Positions 33,173 through 43,037 of a DNA stretch of 64,000 bases are shown one piece after another; within the stretch, counting starts at the first letter, position 1; each line of letters opens with the position of its first letter. The DNA is from JANELJ01 sp024511395 (lineage in GTDB: Bacteria; Pseudomonadota; Gammaproteobacteria; GRL18): assembly GCA_963681975.1 (NCBI GenBank), contig OY820613.1, positions 1,736,001 to 1,800,000 on the forward strand. Direction: 5' to 3'. Made by a program: the position numbers and the translations under genes. The notes beneath the pieces were generated by a model that saw nothing but the letters and a program-made list of their open reading frames with translations, was not told the origin of the DNA and ran no database searches.

Positions 33173-33966
33173 CCAACACCTCCATTTCTACTACTGACAA
33201 CTTTACTACTTAGTGTGCCAATACTGTTTTGAGGTAAATAAAGAGCCAGTAGTTCGATGACCATATCTGTGTGTTGATCGTTGGATAATTTGCTTACCCG
33301 CACACGCAGATCATTCTGATTAGGTGCAACATCGCGCACCAGAAAACCGAAAACACGGACATTGGTTTTAGATTTGATATAATTCTTTGCGGCGTTCTGA
33401 TAGCGAGATTTCCAGGGGGCAGTGCTTGCTCGATATCCCAGGTACAGAAACAGATCATCCTTAATCTTCACATCATCTTTAAGGTCTTCAAGCTGCTGTT
33501 TTAAGCCAGTACGACCATACATAGCTCCGGGTGGATATTTGTTTTCGGTTGATGTTTTTACTTCGCCAAACGCAAAAAAATCGTCGGTGCCATTGGATTG
33601 AAATCCAACCAAATCTGCTCCCGGCAGGCTGGAACCGGTTTTTCGTTCATCACGACCATCCGGCCATGGAAAAAAGCAATTCTTTTGATGAACCAGATAA
33701 CTTTCGGCCAATGCTTCACCCACCCGCCAATCTTCCGGTGGTTTGGTTTCCGACAAAATCCGTTCCATCTCACCCTTTTCAAAATCAGTCTCAGCAAGGC
33801 CAGCCAGAAGCCCCTCAATATCCGCCTTTCCGGAATCATCAAATACAACCTCCGCCACCAAACCAGACAGAGCTGCATCCAGGTCAGTGGTGGAATATGA
33901 AAAACCGCATCCGGTTACCGGTGCGGTTCCTAATTGATATTCAAGGGTTCCGGAAGCAATGGTCAT
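33169..33966 (-). CDS. PD-(D/E)XK-like nuclease, HamA-like in context
   Basis: The 265-residue protein has a candidate PD-(D/E)XK core: LPGADLVGFQSNGTDDFFAF with Asp118, then GEVKTS with Glu135 and Lys137, followed by a helix with KQQLEDLKDDVKI. The N-terminal ~85 residues are acidic and unassigned. The nuclease-helicase pairing recalls Hachiman (HamA DUF1837 nuclease, HamB helicase), but a third gene lies between and the overall sequence is not an obvious DUF1837. It overlaps hsdS and the next gene by 4 bp each. Confidence 0.7.
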   Translation of the reverse strand: MTIASGTLEYQLGTAPVTGCGFSYSTTDLDAALSGLVAEVVFDDSGKADIEGLLAGLAETDFEKGEMERILSETKPPEDWRVGEALAESYLVHQKNCFFPWPDGRDERKTGSSLPGADLVGFQSNGTDDFFAFGEVKTSTENKYPPGAMYGRTGLKQQLEDLKDDVKIKDDLFLYLGYRASTAPWKSRYQNAAKNYIKSKTNVRVFGFLVRDVAPNQNDLRVRVSKLSNDQHTDMVIELLALYLPQNSIGTLSSKVVSSRNGGVG

Positions 33967-35102
33967 ACAGTTGCCTCCACAGTTTCAGGCGTTTGTTTGC
34001 TTGTGTCAGTCAACTCCTCAATCACACCTTTCATAAGGATAGGGCATAATTCGTTGAGCTTCTTTTTAAGTTCATTGTTCAGTCTTTTGCGGGTTTCCAG
34101 AACATGGTAGATGGTGACGATACTTTTTTGAACTTCAATATCCGGTATCGGAAGTTTTACATTACACATATCGTCCCAATCAAAAGTTTCTCTGGCACTA
34201 CCCCAGGAATGGAACCGGGCATAACGATCAAATTCAGGCCGTCTAAACCAGAGAAAAAGAAATTCGGGGAGCAGTTTTTCTTTGTCTATAACTTCAAACA
34301 CAGTATAAATGCTTGATATAATACAGGTTTCATCATTATTCATTGCCAACGCAATTTTATCGCCACGTCGAGAAGTATCCGGGGTGTAAACAAATTGTCC
34401 AGTATCAACAATTTTGTAGTTGGAAAAATTAACACCGGTTGTATTAGCTTTTGATTCAATAAGTTTTTTTGATGTTGAAATCCCTCGAAGTAAAGTTACA
34501 GATAAATCTCTATTTCGTTCATCCGATTGACGAATATAATCTCCAAGTAATTTGGGCTCTTCTGTTTTGATAAGATTTTCAATATAAGAATCACAAATCA
34601 GTTGCAGGTCATCCAGTCCTCGTTCGTAGCACTGCTGATTCTTCTTCAGAGCATTGTATATCGCAACATATTTTTTATGAACTTCAATATCGCAGAATCG
34701 TTCCCATTCTAAACCACCCCTAATACTGCTATCGCAAATATACCCCGCATAACGGTCAAATTCAGGACGAAGAAAATTCATCATCAGAAATTCAGGTAAT
34801 AGTTCATCATTATGAATTTCAAACATCAAATATGCAGGTGAAATAATGGCAGGATTTTTATCCGTGTAATACGAAATAGGAATTCGTTCATCTCTACCAA
34901 CATGCATCACATTACAAGCAAAAAGTCCTTTACTTATAACCTTATACCTTGATAAATCCGTTCCTGAAACATTTGCCACTGAAGGCATAAACTGCTTATT
35001 GATATTGATACCAAGAAGCCTGTCCGCACCAATGGAATTATCTCTATTCCTCACATCAACCAGTTGAATATAATCGCCCAAACGCTTGTAATCAGATCTC
35101 AT
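33963..35102 (-). CDS. hsdS: type I RM specificity subunit S, second system
   Basis: HsdS sets the DNA target of the second type I system. The 379 residues form two similar halves, each opening with LGDYIQ or LGDYIRQSDERNRD and containing ADRLLGININKQFMPS or LLRGISTSKKLIES, then WERFCDIEVHKKYVAIYNAL or WDDMCNVKLPIPDIEVQKSI. The doubled arrangement gives two target-recognition domains with helical spacers. It overlaps hsdM by 11 bp and the nuclease gene by 4 bp. It is intact, unlike hsdR of this operon. Confidence 0.9.
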   Translation of the reverse strand: MRSDYKRLGDYIQLVDVRNRDNSIGADRLLGININKQFMPSVANVSGTDLSRYKVISKGLFACNVMHVGRDERIPISYYTDKNPAIISPAYLMFEIHNDELLPEFLMMNFLRPEFDRYAGYICDSSIRGGLEWERFCDIEVHKKYVAIYNALKKNQQCYERGLDDLQLICDSYIENLIKTEEPKLLGDYIRQSDERNRDLSVTLLRGISTSKKLIESKANTTGVNFSNYKIVDTGQFVYTPDTSRRGDKIALAMNNDETCIISSIYTVFEVIDKEKLLPEFLFLWFRRPEFDRYARFHSWGSARETFDWDDMCNVKLPIPDIEVQKSIVTIYHVLETRKRLNNELKKKLNELCPILMKGVIEELTDTSKQTPETVEATV

Positions 35103-36651
35103 AGCCCAGTCCCTTAAAAGGGTTTTTCAGTGCAGTCTGTGATTCAACTTCATCAGCTAAAATTGCTTTGAAATCCTGTTGAACTCGCTTCATCTCCTTG
35201 TCGAAGTCAATCTCACTGTCCCGATCGACAAATTCAATGTACTTGGACGGAACAAGCGAGAAGTCATTTTCTTTTATCTCTTCAAAAGTGGCTGAATAAC
35301 AGTATTCAGGTATATTTTTGTATTGATTGTCATAAGCAGTCTGTTGCCAGTTATGAAAGTTTTGAGCTATTTTGCTGATATTTTCAGGGGTGATCTCAAT
35401 AAATTTCTTCTCGTATTCCGAGCCCCAGCGACGCAGATCCATAAACAAAATTTCACCACTGCGATCCCGATAGTCCTTGGCTATATCAACTTGCCGTTTC
35501 TTCTTGTTTTTGTTGAGAATCCAGAGTGTCACACTAATGTCGGTGGTGTAGAACATATTTCTCGGCAAAACGATAATGGCTTCAACCAGATCATTTTCAA
35601 TCATCTTGCGACGAATTTTGTACTCTTCACCGCCACCGGAAAGTGCGCCGTTAGCAAGAATAAACCCGGCGACCCCATTTTCAGATAACTTGGATGCCAT
35701 ATGTAGAATCCAGCCATAGTTTGTATTACTGGCCTGGGGCACATCATAACCAGCCCAGCGGGGATCATCAGTCAGTTCATCAGCAGCCCGCCAATCTTTT
35801 TGATTAAAGGGAGGATTTGCCATAATGTAATCGGCTTTAAGATCCGGGTGCTGGTCTTTGGAAAAAGTATTAGCTGCTATATCGCCAAGATTGGCGGCAA
35901 TTCCTCTGATAGCCAGATTCATTTTTGCCAGCTTATAGGTGGCTCCTGTATATTCCTGTCCGTAAATAGAGATATTTTTGGTATTGCCCTGATGGCTCTC
36001 AACAAATTTCATGGATTGAACAAACATGCCGCCACTGCCGCAACAAGGGTCATAGATTTTTCCTTTATAGGGTTCTATCATCTCGGCAATCAGATTAACG
36101 ATGCTTTTAGGCGTGTATAATTCTCCCTTGCCTTTGCCTTCGGCCAGAGCGAATTTACTCAGAAAATATTCATAAATTCGACCGATAATATCCTGTTCTT
36201 TATCCTTTAAGGTTTGAATATTATTGATGGTGTCAAGCAGTGCGGCCAGCTTGCTGACATCGAAGTTTAAATGGGAAAAATAGTTATCCGGCAAGGCACC
36301 TTCCAGAGCTTTATTGGTCTTTTCAGCCGTATGCAGTGCCGTATCAATTTTGATGGCAATATCGCTTTGTTTAGCGTGTTTCTTTATATAGCTCCATCTT
36401 GCCTCTTCCGGCAGATAAAAGACATTTTTCATGGTGTAGAATTCCACCATATCCACATAGTCGCCTTGTCCCTCATCAATAAGTTCCTGACGTCGATGCT
36501 CAAATTTTTCACTGGCAAATTTCAGAAATATCAGACTCAGGACGACATGCTTATATTCGGAAGGTTCAACACTCCCGCGCAGTTTGTTAGCAGAATCCCA
36601 GAGGGTTTCTTCCAGACTTTTTTGTTTCTTGTTTGTTGCTTTCTTCGCCAT
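35092..36651 (-). CDS. hsdM: type I RM methyltransferase subunit M, second system
   Basis: The methylase has the HsdM N-terminal domain (LEETLWDSANKLRGSVEPSE), YTPKSIVNLIAEMIEPYKG, motif I IYDPCCGSGGMFVQ and motif IV YIMANPPFNQKDW. Length from the chosen start is 519 residues. I place the start at 36651 (MAKKATNKKQ) because AGAGGA lies just before it; the open frame reaches 36672. It follows the helix-turn-helix gene by about 25 bp. No damage is visible. Confidence 0.92.
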   Translation of the reverse strand: MAKKATNKKQKSLEETLWDSANKLRGSVEPSEYKHVVLSLIFLKFASEKFEHRRQELIDEGQGDYVDMVEFYTMKNVFYLPEEARWSYIKKHAKQSDIAIKIDTALHTAEKTNKALEGALPDNYFSHLNFDVSKLAALLDTINNIQTLKDKEQDIIGRIYEYFLSKFALAEGKGKGELYTPKSIVNLIAEMIEPYKGKIYDPCCGSGGMFVQSMKFVESHQGNTKNISIYGQEYTGATYKLAKMNLAIRGIAANLGDIAANTFSKDQHPDLKADYIMANPPFNQKDWRAADELTDDPRWAGYDVPQASNTNYGWILHMASKLSENGVAGFILANGALSGGGEEYKIRRKMIENDLVEAIIVLPRNMFYTTDISVTLWILNKNKKKRQVDIAKDYRDRSGEILFMDLRRWGSEYEKKFIEITPENISKIAQNFHNWQQTAYDNQYKNIPEYCYSATFEEIKENDFSLVPSKYIEFVDRDSEIDFDKEMKRVQQDFKAILADEVESQTALKNPFKGLGYEI

Positions 36652-36676
36652 ATTAAATCCTCTGCAGGGCAATTAA

Positions 36677-36889
36677 TTATTTTTTATCTTCCAAATTATC
36701 TTGCGTAAGGCTAGCCCCGCCAGCCTCAACCCATGCATCAACCTGTTCTTTTTTAAACTTCCACAGGCGTCCCATGCGATGAACGGGCATGCCATGCTTA
36801 TCTATCCACTTATAAACGGTGTCTTTGCTGATCCCGAGGTATTTGCATATTTCATCTACTGACAACCAGCGATCATTTATTTCTGCCAT
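36677..36889 (-). CDS. excisionase-family helix-turn-helix protein
   Basis: This 70-residue MerR-like/excisionase-type DNA-binding protein begins RWLSVDEICKYLGISKDTVY and continues KWIDKHGMPVHRMGRLWKFK, the standard HTH_17 form. Such genes often open type I RM operons, where they may control expression. It precedes hsdM by 25 bp on the same strand. Upstream (36890-36993) is A+T-rich and may hold the promoter, ending at IS5. Confidence 0.85.
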   Translation of the reverse strand: MAEINDRWLSVDEICKYLGISKDTVYKWIDKHGMPVHRMGRLWKFKKEQVDAWVEAGGASLTQDNLEDKK

Positions 36890-36993
36890 GTCTCATACTC
36901 CTCTTGGGGACTATTGCATTTTGCTATGACCTCAACAGAGGCAGTTAAGGAGAGCTGCAAATACAGCACTCCCACATTAATTCACCCTATAAA

Positions 36994-38495
36994 TAGTTCA
37001 ACCTGAATAATACCGTTTTAAGCCTGACTTCAAGCCAGGTTTAAAGCGGCTGATTGTTCTGGTTTGATAAAATACCCCATCAAACCGGAAATAATTTTGA
37101 GCCACAAAAGCCGGAGCTTATTGAGGAGCTTTCTTAAGTTATGTCCAGCGGCTACCATAACCACATTAATGGCATCACCGACTGCACCTTTGAGGTAGCA
37201 GCGGTCTAAACGGCCATCATTTTTCATATGACCAATTTCAGGCTCAATCGCACTGCGCCATTTTAATGCCTTTTTAATACTTCGGGTAACACCTCGCTTC
37301 TGACCTGAGATAAAAACTTTAGTGTCTTTTACTTCATGTCCACGATAACCCCGGTCAACAAAGCACTGTTCCGGTTGTACGGCTGTAAACTGTTTTATCT
37401 GTTCCAGTTGTGGCAGTAGAGTGTGTCCATCATAAGGATTGCCCGGACAACTTTGAGCGCCAATAACAAAGCCTTCCTTGTTGGTTACCGCGATACTGGC
37501 TTTAACACCAAATTCATAAGGCTTATGAGCTTTGCCTTTACTGATACACTCAACTTCAGGAGCATGTAAACTGTAAAGCTTGTTCTTACTGTGCTGCTCC
37601 TGCTCAATCAGTTTCTGAGCCTGTTTTAGAGCTACTTCAAACAATGACTGAATATCAACAGAATAGTTGGGCAGTTGTCGTTCAATATCCCGTTTAACAC
37701 GACCTAAACGGGATTTCAGTTTATTGTTCATTTTCTTCATGCGTTTAAACTGTTTTGCATGAGCATAACGACTGGCCATTAGTACATATTGCGGCCCAAC
37801 CCGATTATAGTTCTGGCGCAGTTTAATACCGTGCTCTTTGGACAGTTTAACCAGGTTTTCTCTGGCTTTGTTCAGGAGCTTTGAATCGGTTGGAAAAGCG
37901 ATGTTCTTTTCCTGTACGGTAGTATCTACCGTGACTTTCTTTAAACTGCCGGGCTTGATAGTTTTACTCTTTAGTCCGGCTTTAATGGTTTCAATCAGTA
38001 ATTTTTCACTGCCTGACTTACCCGGCCGGTTACGCCATTTGGTCATGGTCACAGGGTGTATTGGCATCTTATGCTGAAAGTATTCTTCACCACAGAAATA
38101 CTGCCAGTACGGATTTTCTGTCCAGCCTTTTACTACCTGTTCATCTGATAAATCATGAAGGTGTTTCAGGTAATGCAATCCTGCAATCAATCAAGTGCGT
38201 ATGGCAGGAGCACCTTTAGTGGATACAAACAGAGCGCCCCATTCTTTATCAGGACTTTCCCGGTCTATGTGTTTTGATAACTTAATCAACTCATGGTTTA
38301 TGTCCAGCATGTTTTCAAGGCGCATCCTGAACAGGTCTTCCTGAGGTATTTTTGGCTGTTTCTCTGGCTTCATTCTGGTCTGGAAATTTGCAAGGTAATA
38401 AGGCTTATTTTACCAAAAACCTGCAAATTTAACACCCATAATTCGCCAACATTTCTTTATAAATCAATGTGCTATGATTTATTCAGGTCGGACTA
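36994..38495 (-). mobile_element. IS5-family element, 1502 bp, transposase interrupted
   Basis: Terminal repeats TAGTTCAACCTGAATAATAC (left) and, inverted, TAGTCCGACCTGAATAAATC (right) bound the element. It lies between the type I operon start and a truncated res gene, whose frame it cuts at 38496. The transposase gene carries one stop. Confidence 0.9.
37030..38373 (-). pseudogene. IS5-family transposase with a nonsense codon
   Basis: The reading frame corresponds to the 447-residue copy at 60345-61688, but codon 61 is TGA (from CGA/CGC) in the stretch GAPAIRT-stop-LIAGLHYL, at about 38190. A restart at 38190 would lack the N-terminal DUF772-type region. The DDE blocks VTVDTTVQEKNIAFPTD, VDRGYRGHEV and SAIEPEIGHMKNDGRLDR are intact. 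Confidence 0.9.
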
Positions 38496-38827
38496 TCGAG
38501 ATTGATCCTGGCTCCAGGCTTGTAATTCTTCGGTTTCGTTTTGATCAGTCCTTTCTTGTCAACCTCGGTAAAATCGAACAGAGATCTTGATTGAGACAGG
38601 TTCTGCCGTTTCTGCACGGCTTGAATGTTCGTCAGAAGCTGCCCATCAGTCAATCCAATATCCGCATTCCTGAAGCCCTCATCAAATGTTGATATCTGCA
38701 TCTGATCTGCTTTACCGGGATCGATACGATAGCTAAGTCCCGTACTCATCGGTTGGCCAGCGAAGCAATCAACGACGGCATTAACCGCATTTGTTTGATA
38801 AGGCTGAACCTTGAACTTAAGCTTCAT
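38496..38827 (-). pseudogene. res: type III restriction subunit Res, N-terminal fragment
   Basis: About 110 residues of a Res-type helicase-nuclease remain, from ATG at 38827: MKLKFKVQPYQTNAVNAVVD, then LSYRIDPGKADQMQISTFDE and GFRNADIGLTDGQLLTNIQ. This is the pre-Walker A region of type III Res; the element at 38495 cuts it before the Walker A. Its ATG overlaps by one base the TGA of the small gene at 38827-39000. It was the last visible gene of the mod operon. Confidence 0.85.
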
Positions 38828-39000
38828 CACACCACCTCACAATAAACTGTTGTAGATTTTGCAATAGTTGCATGCCGGCCTGGCCCGGTTAATATGCAAG
38901 ATAGGTCTACAAAGTGACATGGCCTATTCTCAATACTGTGAAATAAAGCCTCATCTCCTGTTATAACAATATGATCATGGTATCTGATAACAGCCATCAT
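38827..39000 (-). CDS. 57-residue small protein between DUF4276 and res genes
   Basis: The frame starts ATG at 39000 overlapping the DUF4276 stop by 4 bp (ATGA), and ends TGA overlapping the res ATG by one base. Two overlaps in a row argue for a real, coupled gene. The sequence (MMAVIRYHDHIVITGDEALF, HSIENRPCHFVDLSCILTGP, GRHATIAKSTTVYCEVV) has two Cys and several His, no membrane segment, and no family I recognise. An alternative start is the second ATG at 38997. It could be an RM accessory, an antitoxin-like partner of the DUF4276 protein, or a Res-loading factor; none of these is supported beyond position. Confidence 0.65.
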   Translation of the reverse strand: MMAVIRYHDHIVITGDEALFHSIENRPCHFVDLSCILTGPGRHATIAKSTTVYCEVV

Positions 39001-39683
39001 ACTGACTCACCTACTATATTTTCAAAGGTAGCGATCCAGTTATTAAAAAGCGGACACATTTTCCTCATCTTCGTTATACCTGTTTTATCCGCTATCGCTA
39101 TACCTGTTGTTGTTTTTGCAAATTTTCCACTCCGTGACCACTGATCAAGCCGTTTGGATGGCGCTGTATGCGGACTATTATTGATCGCTTCGGGTTCACC
39201 ACACTCGGCTAACACGTCTGAAACATTGTTTTCATCAATATCCAGTTCCTCAGCCAAAGCCGCGCTGTCGCTAAACAATAGCGCCTCAAATTCGTGGATA
39301 GCCATATAGGGAATAAAGCGCCGCTCAGCTTGTTGTTCTCTAAAAAGAGCATCTACTTCCTCTTTGGTCGCCTGATGGATGCATAAAGCTATTTGTTCTG
39401 GGGATGCATTAGGCGCAACCCTGTCAAGCCCTGGCCATTCTTTTGTGCCATAGTAATCAACAAAAGTCGTGATGTAGGTATCGGTACGCTGCCTTAAATG
39501 CAATGCCAGATCATTTTTAACACGCCCAAAACGAACATCTCCGCCTTTCTGGCCAGGTTTACTCACCTGAGTTGCGCTGATAAAAATCATCTTTTCAGCT
39601 AGGTAAGGCCTTAAAATCGATTCAATAAAGATTTGCTCTGTCTTACCTTCAACTATGGCGAGCACCTCTATGTAATTACTCAT
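38997..39683 (-). CDS. DUF4276-family TOPRIM-like protein
   Basis: The 228 residues follow the DUF4276 order: VLAIVEGKTEQIFIESILRP with the first Glu, YITTFVDYYGTKEWPG with the second acidic site, IPYMAIHEFEALLFSDSAAL, TAPSKRLDQWS and GIAIADKTGI. It is cytosolic and overlaps the ATPase gene by 8 bp. The motifs match the proteins at 15129 and 52870. Nuclease action on nucleic acid is likely by analogy to TOPRIM partners of defence ATPases but is unproven. Confidence 0.87.
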   Translation of the reverse strand: MSNYIEVLAIVEGKTEQIFIESILRPYLAEKMIFISATQVSKPGQKGGDVRFGRVKNDLALHLRQRTDTYITTFVDYYGTKEWPGLDRVAPNASPEQIALCIHQATKEEVDALFREQQAERRFIPYMAIHEFEALLFSDSAALAEELDIDENNVSDVLAECGEPEAINNSPHTAPSKRLDQWSRSGKFAKTTTGIAIADKTGITKMRKMCPLFNNWIATFENIVGESV

Positions 39684-40785
39684 AGGTGGGCCCTCCAGTA
39701 ATCACATTTTTCGTCCAGAGTTCACCAACGGAATAACGCTCAAGCCATTCAGAAAAATCAGTTTCATTTAATCTTTCAAAGGAAGAGGCGCCATCTTTCC
39801 GGTTAACAACAATAATGTCATTAATTGCAAACTGATCAATCAATGCCGGCGACTGGGTCGCTACAATCACCTGGGTACGTTGCGCTGCTTGCTGGATTAG
39901 TTCAGCCAGAATGACAATTGCTGCTGGGTGCAGCCCCAATTCCGGCTCATCAATAATGATGGTTGACGGTGGCTTGGGCTGTAATAGCGCAGTGGTCAGG
40001 CAAATAAACCGTAGCGTGCCATCAGATAAATGATAGGGCTGCATCGGATAGTCTGAGCCTTTTTGTGACCAGCTAAGGTTAACTTCTTCTTTTGCGCCGC
40101 GTTGTGTTGGCTCCAGCAGAAAATCATCAAAGAACGGTGTAACCAGGCGAATAGCATTGATGATTGTTTTATATTCCCGAGTATGCTGTTGCCTCATTTT
40201 TAAGAGGAAGGGCGCTATATTGGCGGCATCCGTGCGCAGCACCTTATTGTCCTGCACAATTTCATAATGACGACTTCCAGCCGTCGCGCTAGTGTCATGG
40301 AAGTGATAGATCTGCCATGATGCAATGGCATCGTAAACGGGGCGTGAGTATTTTGCATCCGGCTTGTTGTTTTTAACCTCGGCTACCATAAGCGAAGTTC
40401 CATCATCACTGTTGCCCAGATCCCACCAGCCTGTCCGACCACCAGCGTAATACCTTGCCTCTTGTACAATGGCACAGGTATCATTGGGTGTTGGAACCAA
40501 AGTAAAGCAGTAACCTCGTGTACCAAAACGGGTTTCAAATACCATCTTATCGGTGGTCTTTCGACCATTAAACAGCAAATCACCGGCACCGCCACTATCA
40601 ATTACATAACGATTCAGATTGCTATCAATCAGCGCACGCAACATCTTGAAAAAGGAGATCAGATTACTTTTACCAGTACCATTTGCTCCGACAATGACAT
40701 TAAGATTGCTCAGCTTAAAATCAACCAGCTCGCGGATGGACTTAAACCCCTTGATGGTCAACTTTTCTAAGGAAGTATTCATCAT
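39676..40785 (-). CDS. AAA_21-type ATPase paired with DUF4276
   Basis: This 369-residue ATPase has Walker A VGANGTGKSN, LSDGTLRFICLTTALLQ (signature), Walker B TIIIDEPELGLHPAA and switch VATQSP. It shares length and blocks (WQIYHFHDTSATAG) with the ATPase at 14026. It starts 6 bp after mod and overlaps DUF4276 by 8 bp, so the pair is translated as part of the type III operon between modification and restriction genes. Likely role: phage-triggered or RM-failure-triggered activation of the DUF4276 partner; this is inference. Confidence 0.87.
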   Translation of the reverse strand: MMNTSLEKLTIKGFKSIRELVDFKLSNLNVIVGANGTGKSNLISFFKMLRALIDSNLNRYVIDSGGAGDLLFNGRKTTDKMVFETRFGTRGYCFTLVPTPNDTCAIVQEARYYAGGRTGWWDLGNSDDGTSLMVAEVKNNKPDAKYSRPVYDAIASWQIYHFHDTSATAGSRHYEIVQDNKVLRTDAANIAPFLLKMRQQHTREYKTIINAIRLVTPFFDDFLLEPTQRGAKEEVNLSWSQKGSDYPMQPYHLSDGTLRFICLTTALLQPKPPSTIIIDEPELGLHPAAIVILAELIQQAAQRTQVIVATQSPALIDQFAINDIIVVNRKDGASSFERLNETDFSEWLERYSVGELWTKNVITGGPTYE

Positions 40786-40791
40786 GATCCC

Positions 40792-41928
40792 CTAAATCGA
40801 TTTCACGTCAGTTGCAGAGGAAAGCTGGCGGAAGATTTGATCGACGTTGATCTTGACTGCATCAGAAACAAAACCATTGTCGCGGAACACCACGCGCATC
40901 GGTTCGTACCTGGCGAGCTCCTTAACAAAATCCTCCGTAATGCCTGTATTGAAGCAGGCAATCAGGTCATAAGGCTCTTCATTAACGAAAAAAACCGTTT
41001 TCCCTTGTATCATCTCACTGCGAATGGGAAGCGTCAGGTCAACGCCCCAGTCCACCAGCACCTGGAAGAGCAAGTCTTCTGGATTGTCACGCCCCGGCTT
41101 GATATTCCTATTTCCACCATCCTCAGCATTCAACATAATAGTTGCATGAGCAAAGCTCCCCGATCCAGAGTAGAAATCCATAACCAGATCGCCATCTCCA
41201 GTCTTAGACTTTAATAGTCGCATTAAGAGTTTAAGCGGTTTCTTCCCATTCTTGAAGCTCACACCTCCTTCGCCATCCAATCCTGTTGTTCTAATATCAG
41301 TCCAAAGATCTCCTGGGTGAATAGTTGCATTATCATCAGCAAATATTAGCTGCACGCGTGGCTTTGATGACGTATCGGAGAATCTAGACCGAACAAAGTA
41401 GGTCAATCCTGATTCAGTTCTTACAAAAAACACTGCATTGGTATTAATTTTCTTTTTCTCTTTAGCCAGCTTCAGCACACTTGCTGATGTAGCGCATCGA
41501 CATATTCGCCACGCATTTTCAAAGCACCATGAAAATTTCTGATCAGCAGGGAGGCCCGTTTCTTTAAATGCATCTGAAACAGACCGTAACTGTATATTTA
41601 CTGAAATTTTATCGAGTTCATCAATGGATATGTGAGAGTTGCTCGTACTTATTGCTTCGCCAATTATTTGCCTGCTAGACTTTGTCAGTCCCTTTAAAAA
41701 TATATTGTATTCGCTATCCCATTTGTCCTTTGGTATTCCATCGAATTTCATTCCTTGAATTCCAGTCTTGGAGCAAAGCACAACATATTCTTTAAGCTTC
41801 GGAATAGTTCCATATTTTTTAACCGAGCCCATTTTTAAACCACTCGACTCACTCATTTTAACGCAAATTATTTTTCTATTATTCCACCCAAATATTTCAT
41901 CGATAATTGCTATAATATTAGAAACGCG
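40792..41928 (-). pseudogene. mod: type III methyltransferase Mod, 5' end lost to IS30
   Basis: The frame is open up to the IS30 end at 41928, giving about 378 C-terminal residues. Motif I is seen as LVMDFYSGSGSFAHATIML; upstream lie KDKWDSEYNIFLKGLTKSSR and SRFSDTSSKPRVQLIF. The DPPY motif, which precedes motif I in this beta class, is missing with the N terminus. Mod acts alone as methylase and with Res for cleavage. The in-frame ATG at 41856 is not the native start, since the residues before it still read as Mod (DEIFGWNNRKIICVKMS). The gene leads directly into the ATPase gene. Confidence 0.85.
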
Positions 41929-41931
41929 GAT

Positions 41932-42927
41932 TCAACTCTGAAGTGCAACACATGAAATTCCGGTTCTTGCAAATGATTTCTGCATTGCCTGGGATGGAGT
42001 AAGAAAGTTAAGACTCTTTCCTGGTCTATTATTCAGTTTTTCCATCACGTTGTAAACCTCTTCATCAGTCACTGTTTTAAAATCTGTATTTTTAGGAAAA
42101 TATTGTCTTATCAAACCGTTCGTATTTTCATTCAGGCCACGTTCCCAGGAGGAGTATGGGTGGGCGAAATAAAAAGCAGTATCAAGTTCTTTACTAATCT
42201 TTTCATGATAAGCAAACTCTTTTCCATTGTCTGCTGTAATACTATGGAGTCTGTCTTTAAATGGCTCCAATAGCTGGATTGTCGCCTGAGTTACCCGGTC
42301 AGCACGTTTACCATTCACTTTAGCAACCAAAGTGTAGAGCGTTTTTCTTTCCACAATGGTGACCAAAGCTCCACTATGGCCTTTACCAATGACGGTATCA
42401 ATTTCCCAGTCGCCAACCCGCCTTTTATCATCAATCATTCCGGGACGCTTATCTATAGAAACCCTGTTAACTATCTGCCCACGGCTGTGCTTGCCATTGC
42501 TTCTGCGTTTTTGGTATTTCTTTCCCTGACACCTTAAATACTGGTATAAATCGCCACCTTGTTTTTTGTCATTCCATATATACTGATAAATGCGCTCATG
42601 ACTGATAGCTATACTCTTATCCTTTAACAACCAAGCGGATATCTGTTCCGGACTCCATTGCTGCTGAGATAATTTTTCCTCAACAATCTCAATCAAAGCC
42701 TTCGTCATTTTAACGGCTTTAGAAGCAAGCTTTCGCCGCTCAACGGCTTTTTTATGCGCCTGTTTGGGTCGGTAACCACGCAGTCCTGTATTACGCTTAA
42801 GCTCCCGGCTTATTGTGGATTTATTAACTCCGATTTGCCGGGCAATTTCAGTCTGAGTGAAATCCATTTTATTTAGTTGAAAAATGTAGTATCTTTGTTC
42901 CTGTGTCAACTGTTTGTATGTTCTCAT
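41932..42927 (-). CDS. IS30-family transposase
   Basis: This 331-residue DDE transposase begins with an HTH_38 domain (MDFTQTEIARQIGVNKSTIS followed by RELKRN). The catalytic domain shows GDWEIDTVIGKGHSGALVTI (first Asp), LHSITADNGKEFAYHEKISK (second Asp) and SWERGLNENTNGLIRQYFPK (Glu). The tail NNRPGKSLNFLTPSQ is typical of the family. The frame is uninterrupted. Confidence 0.94.
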   Translation of the reverse strand: MRTYKQLTQEQRYYIFQLNKMDFTQTEIARQIGVNKSTISRELKRNTGLRGYRPKQAHKKAVERRKLASKAVKMTKALIEIVEEKLSQQQWSPEQISAWLLKDKSIAISHERIYQYIWNDKKQGGDLYQYLRCQGKKYQKRRSNGKHSRGQIVNRVSIDKRPGMIDDKRRVGDWEIDTVIGKGHSGALVTIVERKTLYTLVAKVNGKRADRVTQATIQLLEPFKDRLHSITADNGKEFAYHEKISKELDTAFYFAHPYSSWERGLNENTNGLIRQYFPKNTDFKTVTDEEVYNVMEKLNNRPGKSLNFLTPSQAMQKSFARTGISCVALQS

Positions 42928-43037
42928 AAGTCGCTTTACTCTTGCCGGAGAAAATGGCTGAGCTTATAAGCAGTTGGCCATTTTTTCCAGTACTTTTAGC
43001 TGTACTTATGATTGTTTCAGCTACGCCATCAGGGCGC

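Noticed and set aside
29886..33966. Calling the nuclease-helicase genes a Hachiman system
   Set aside because: The nuclease is not an evident DUF1837 protein, a third gene intervenes, and the set is embedded in hsdMSR; similarity is noted but identity is not claimed.
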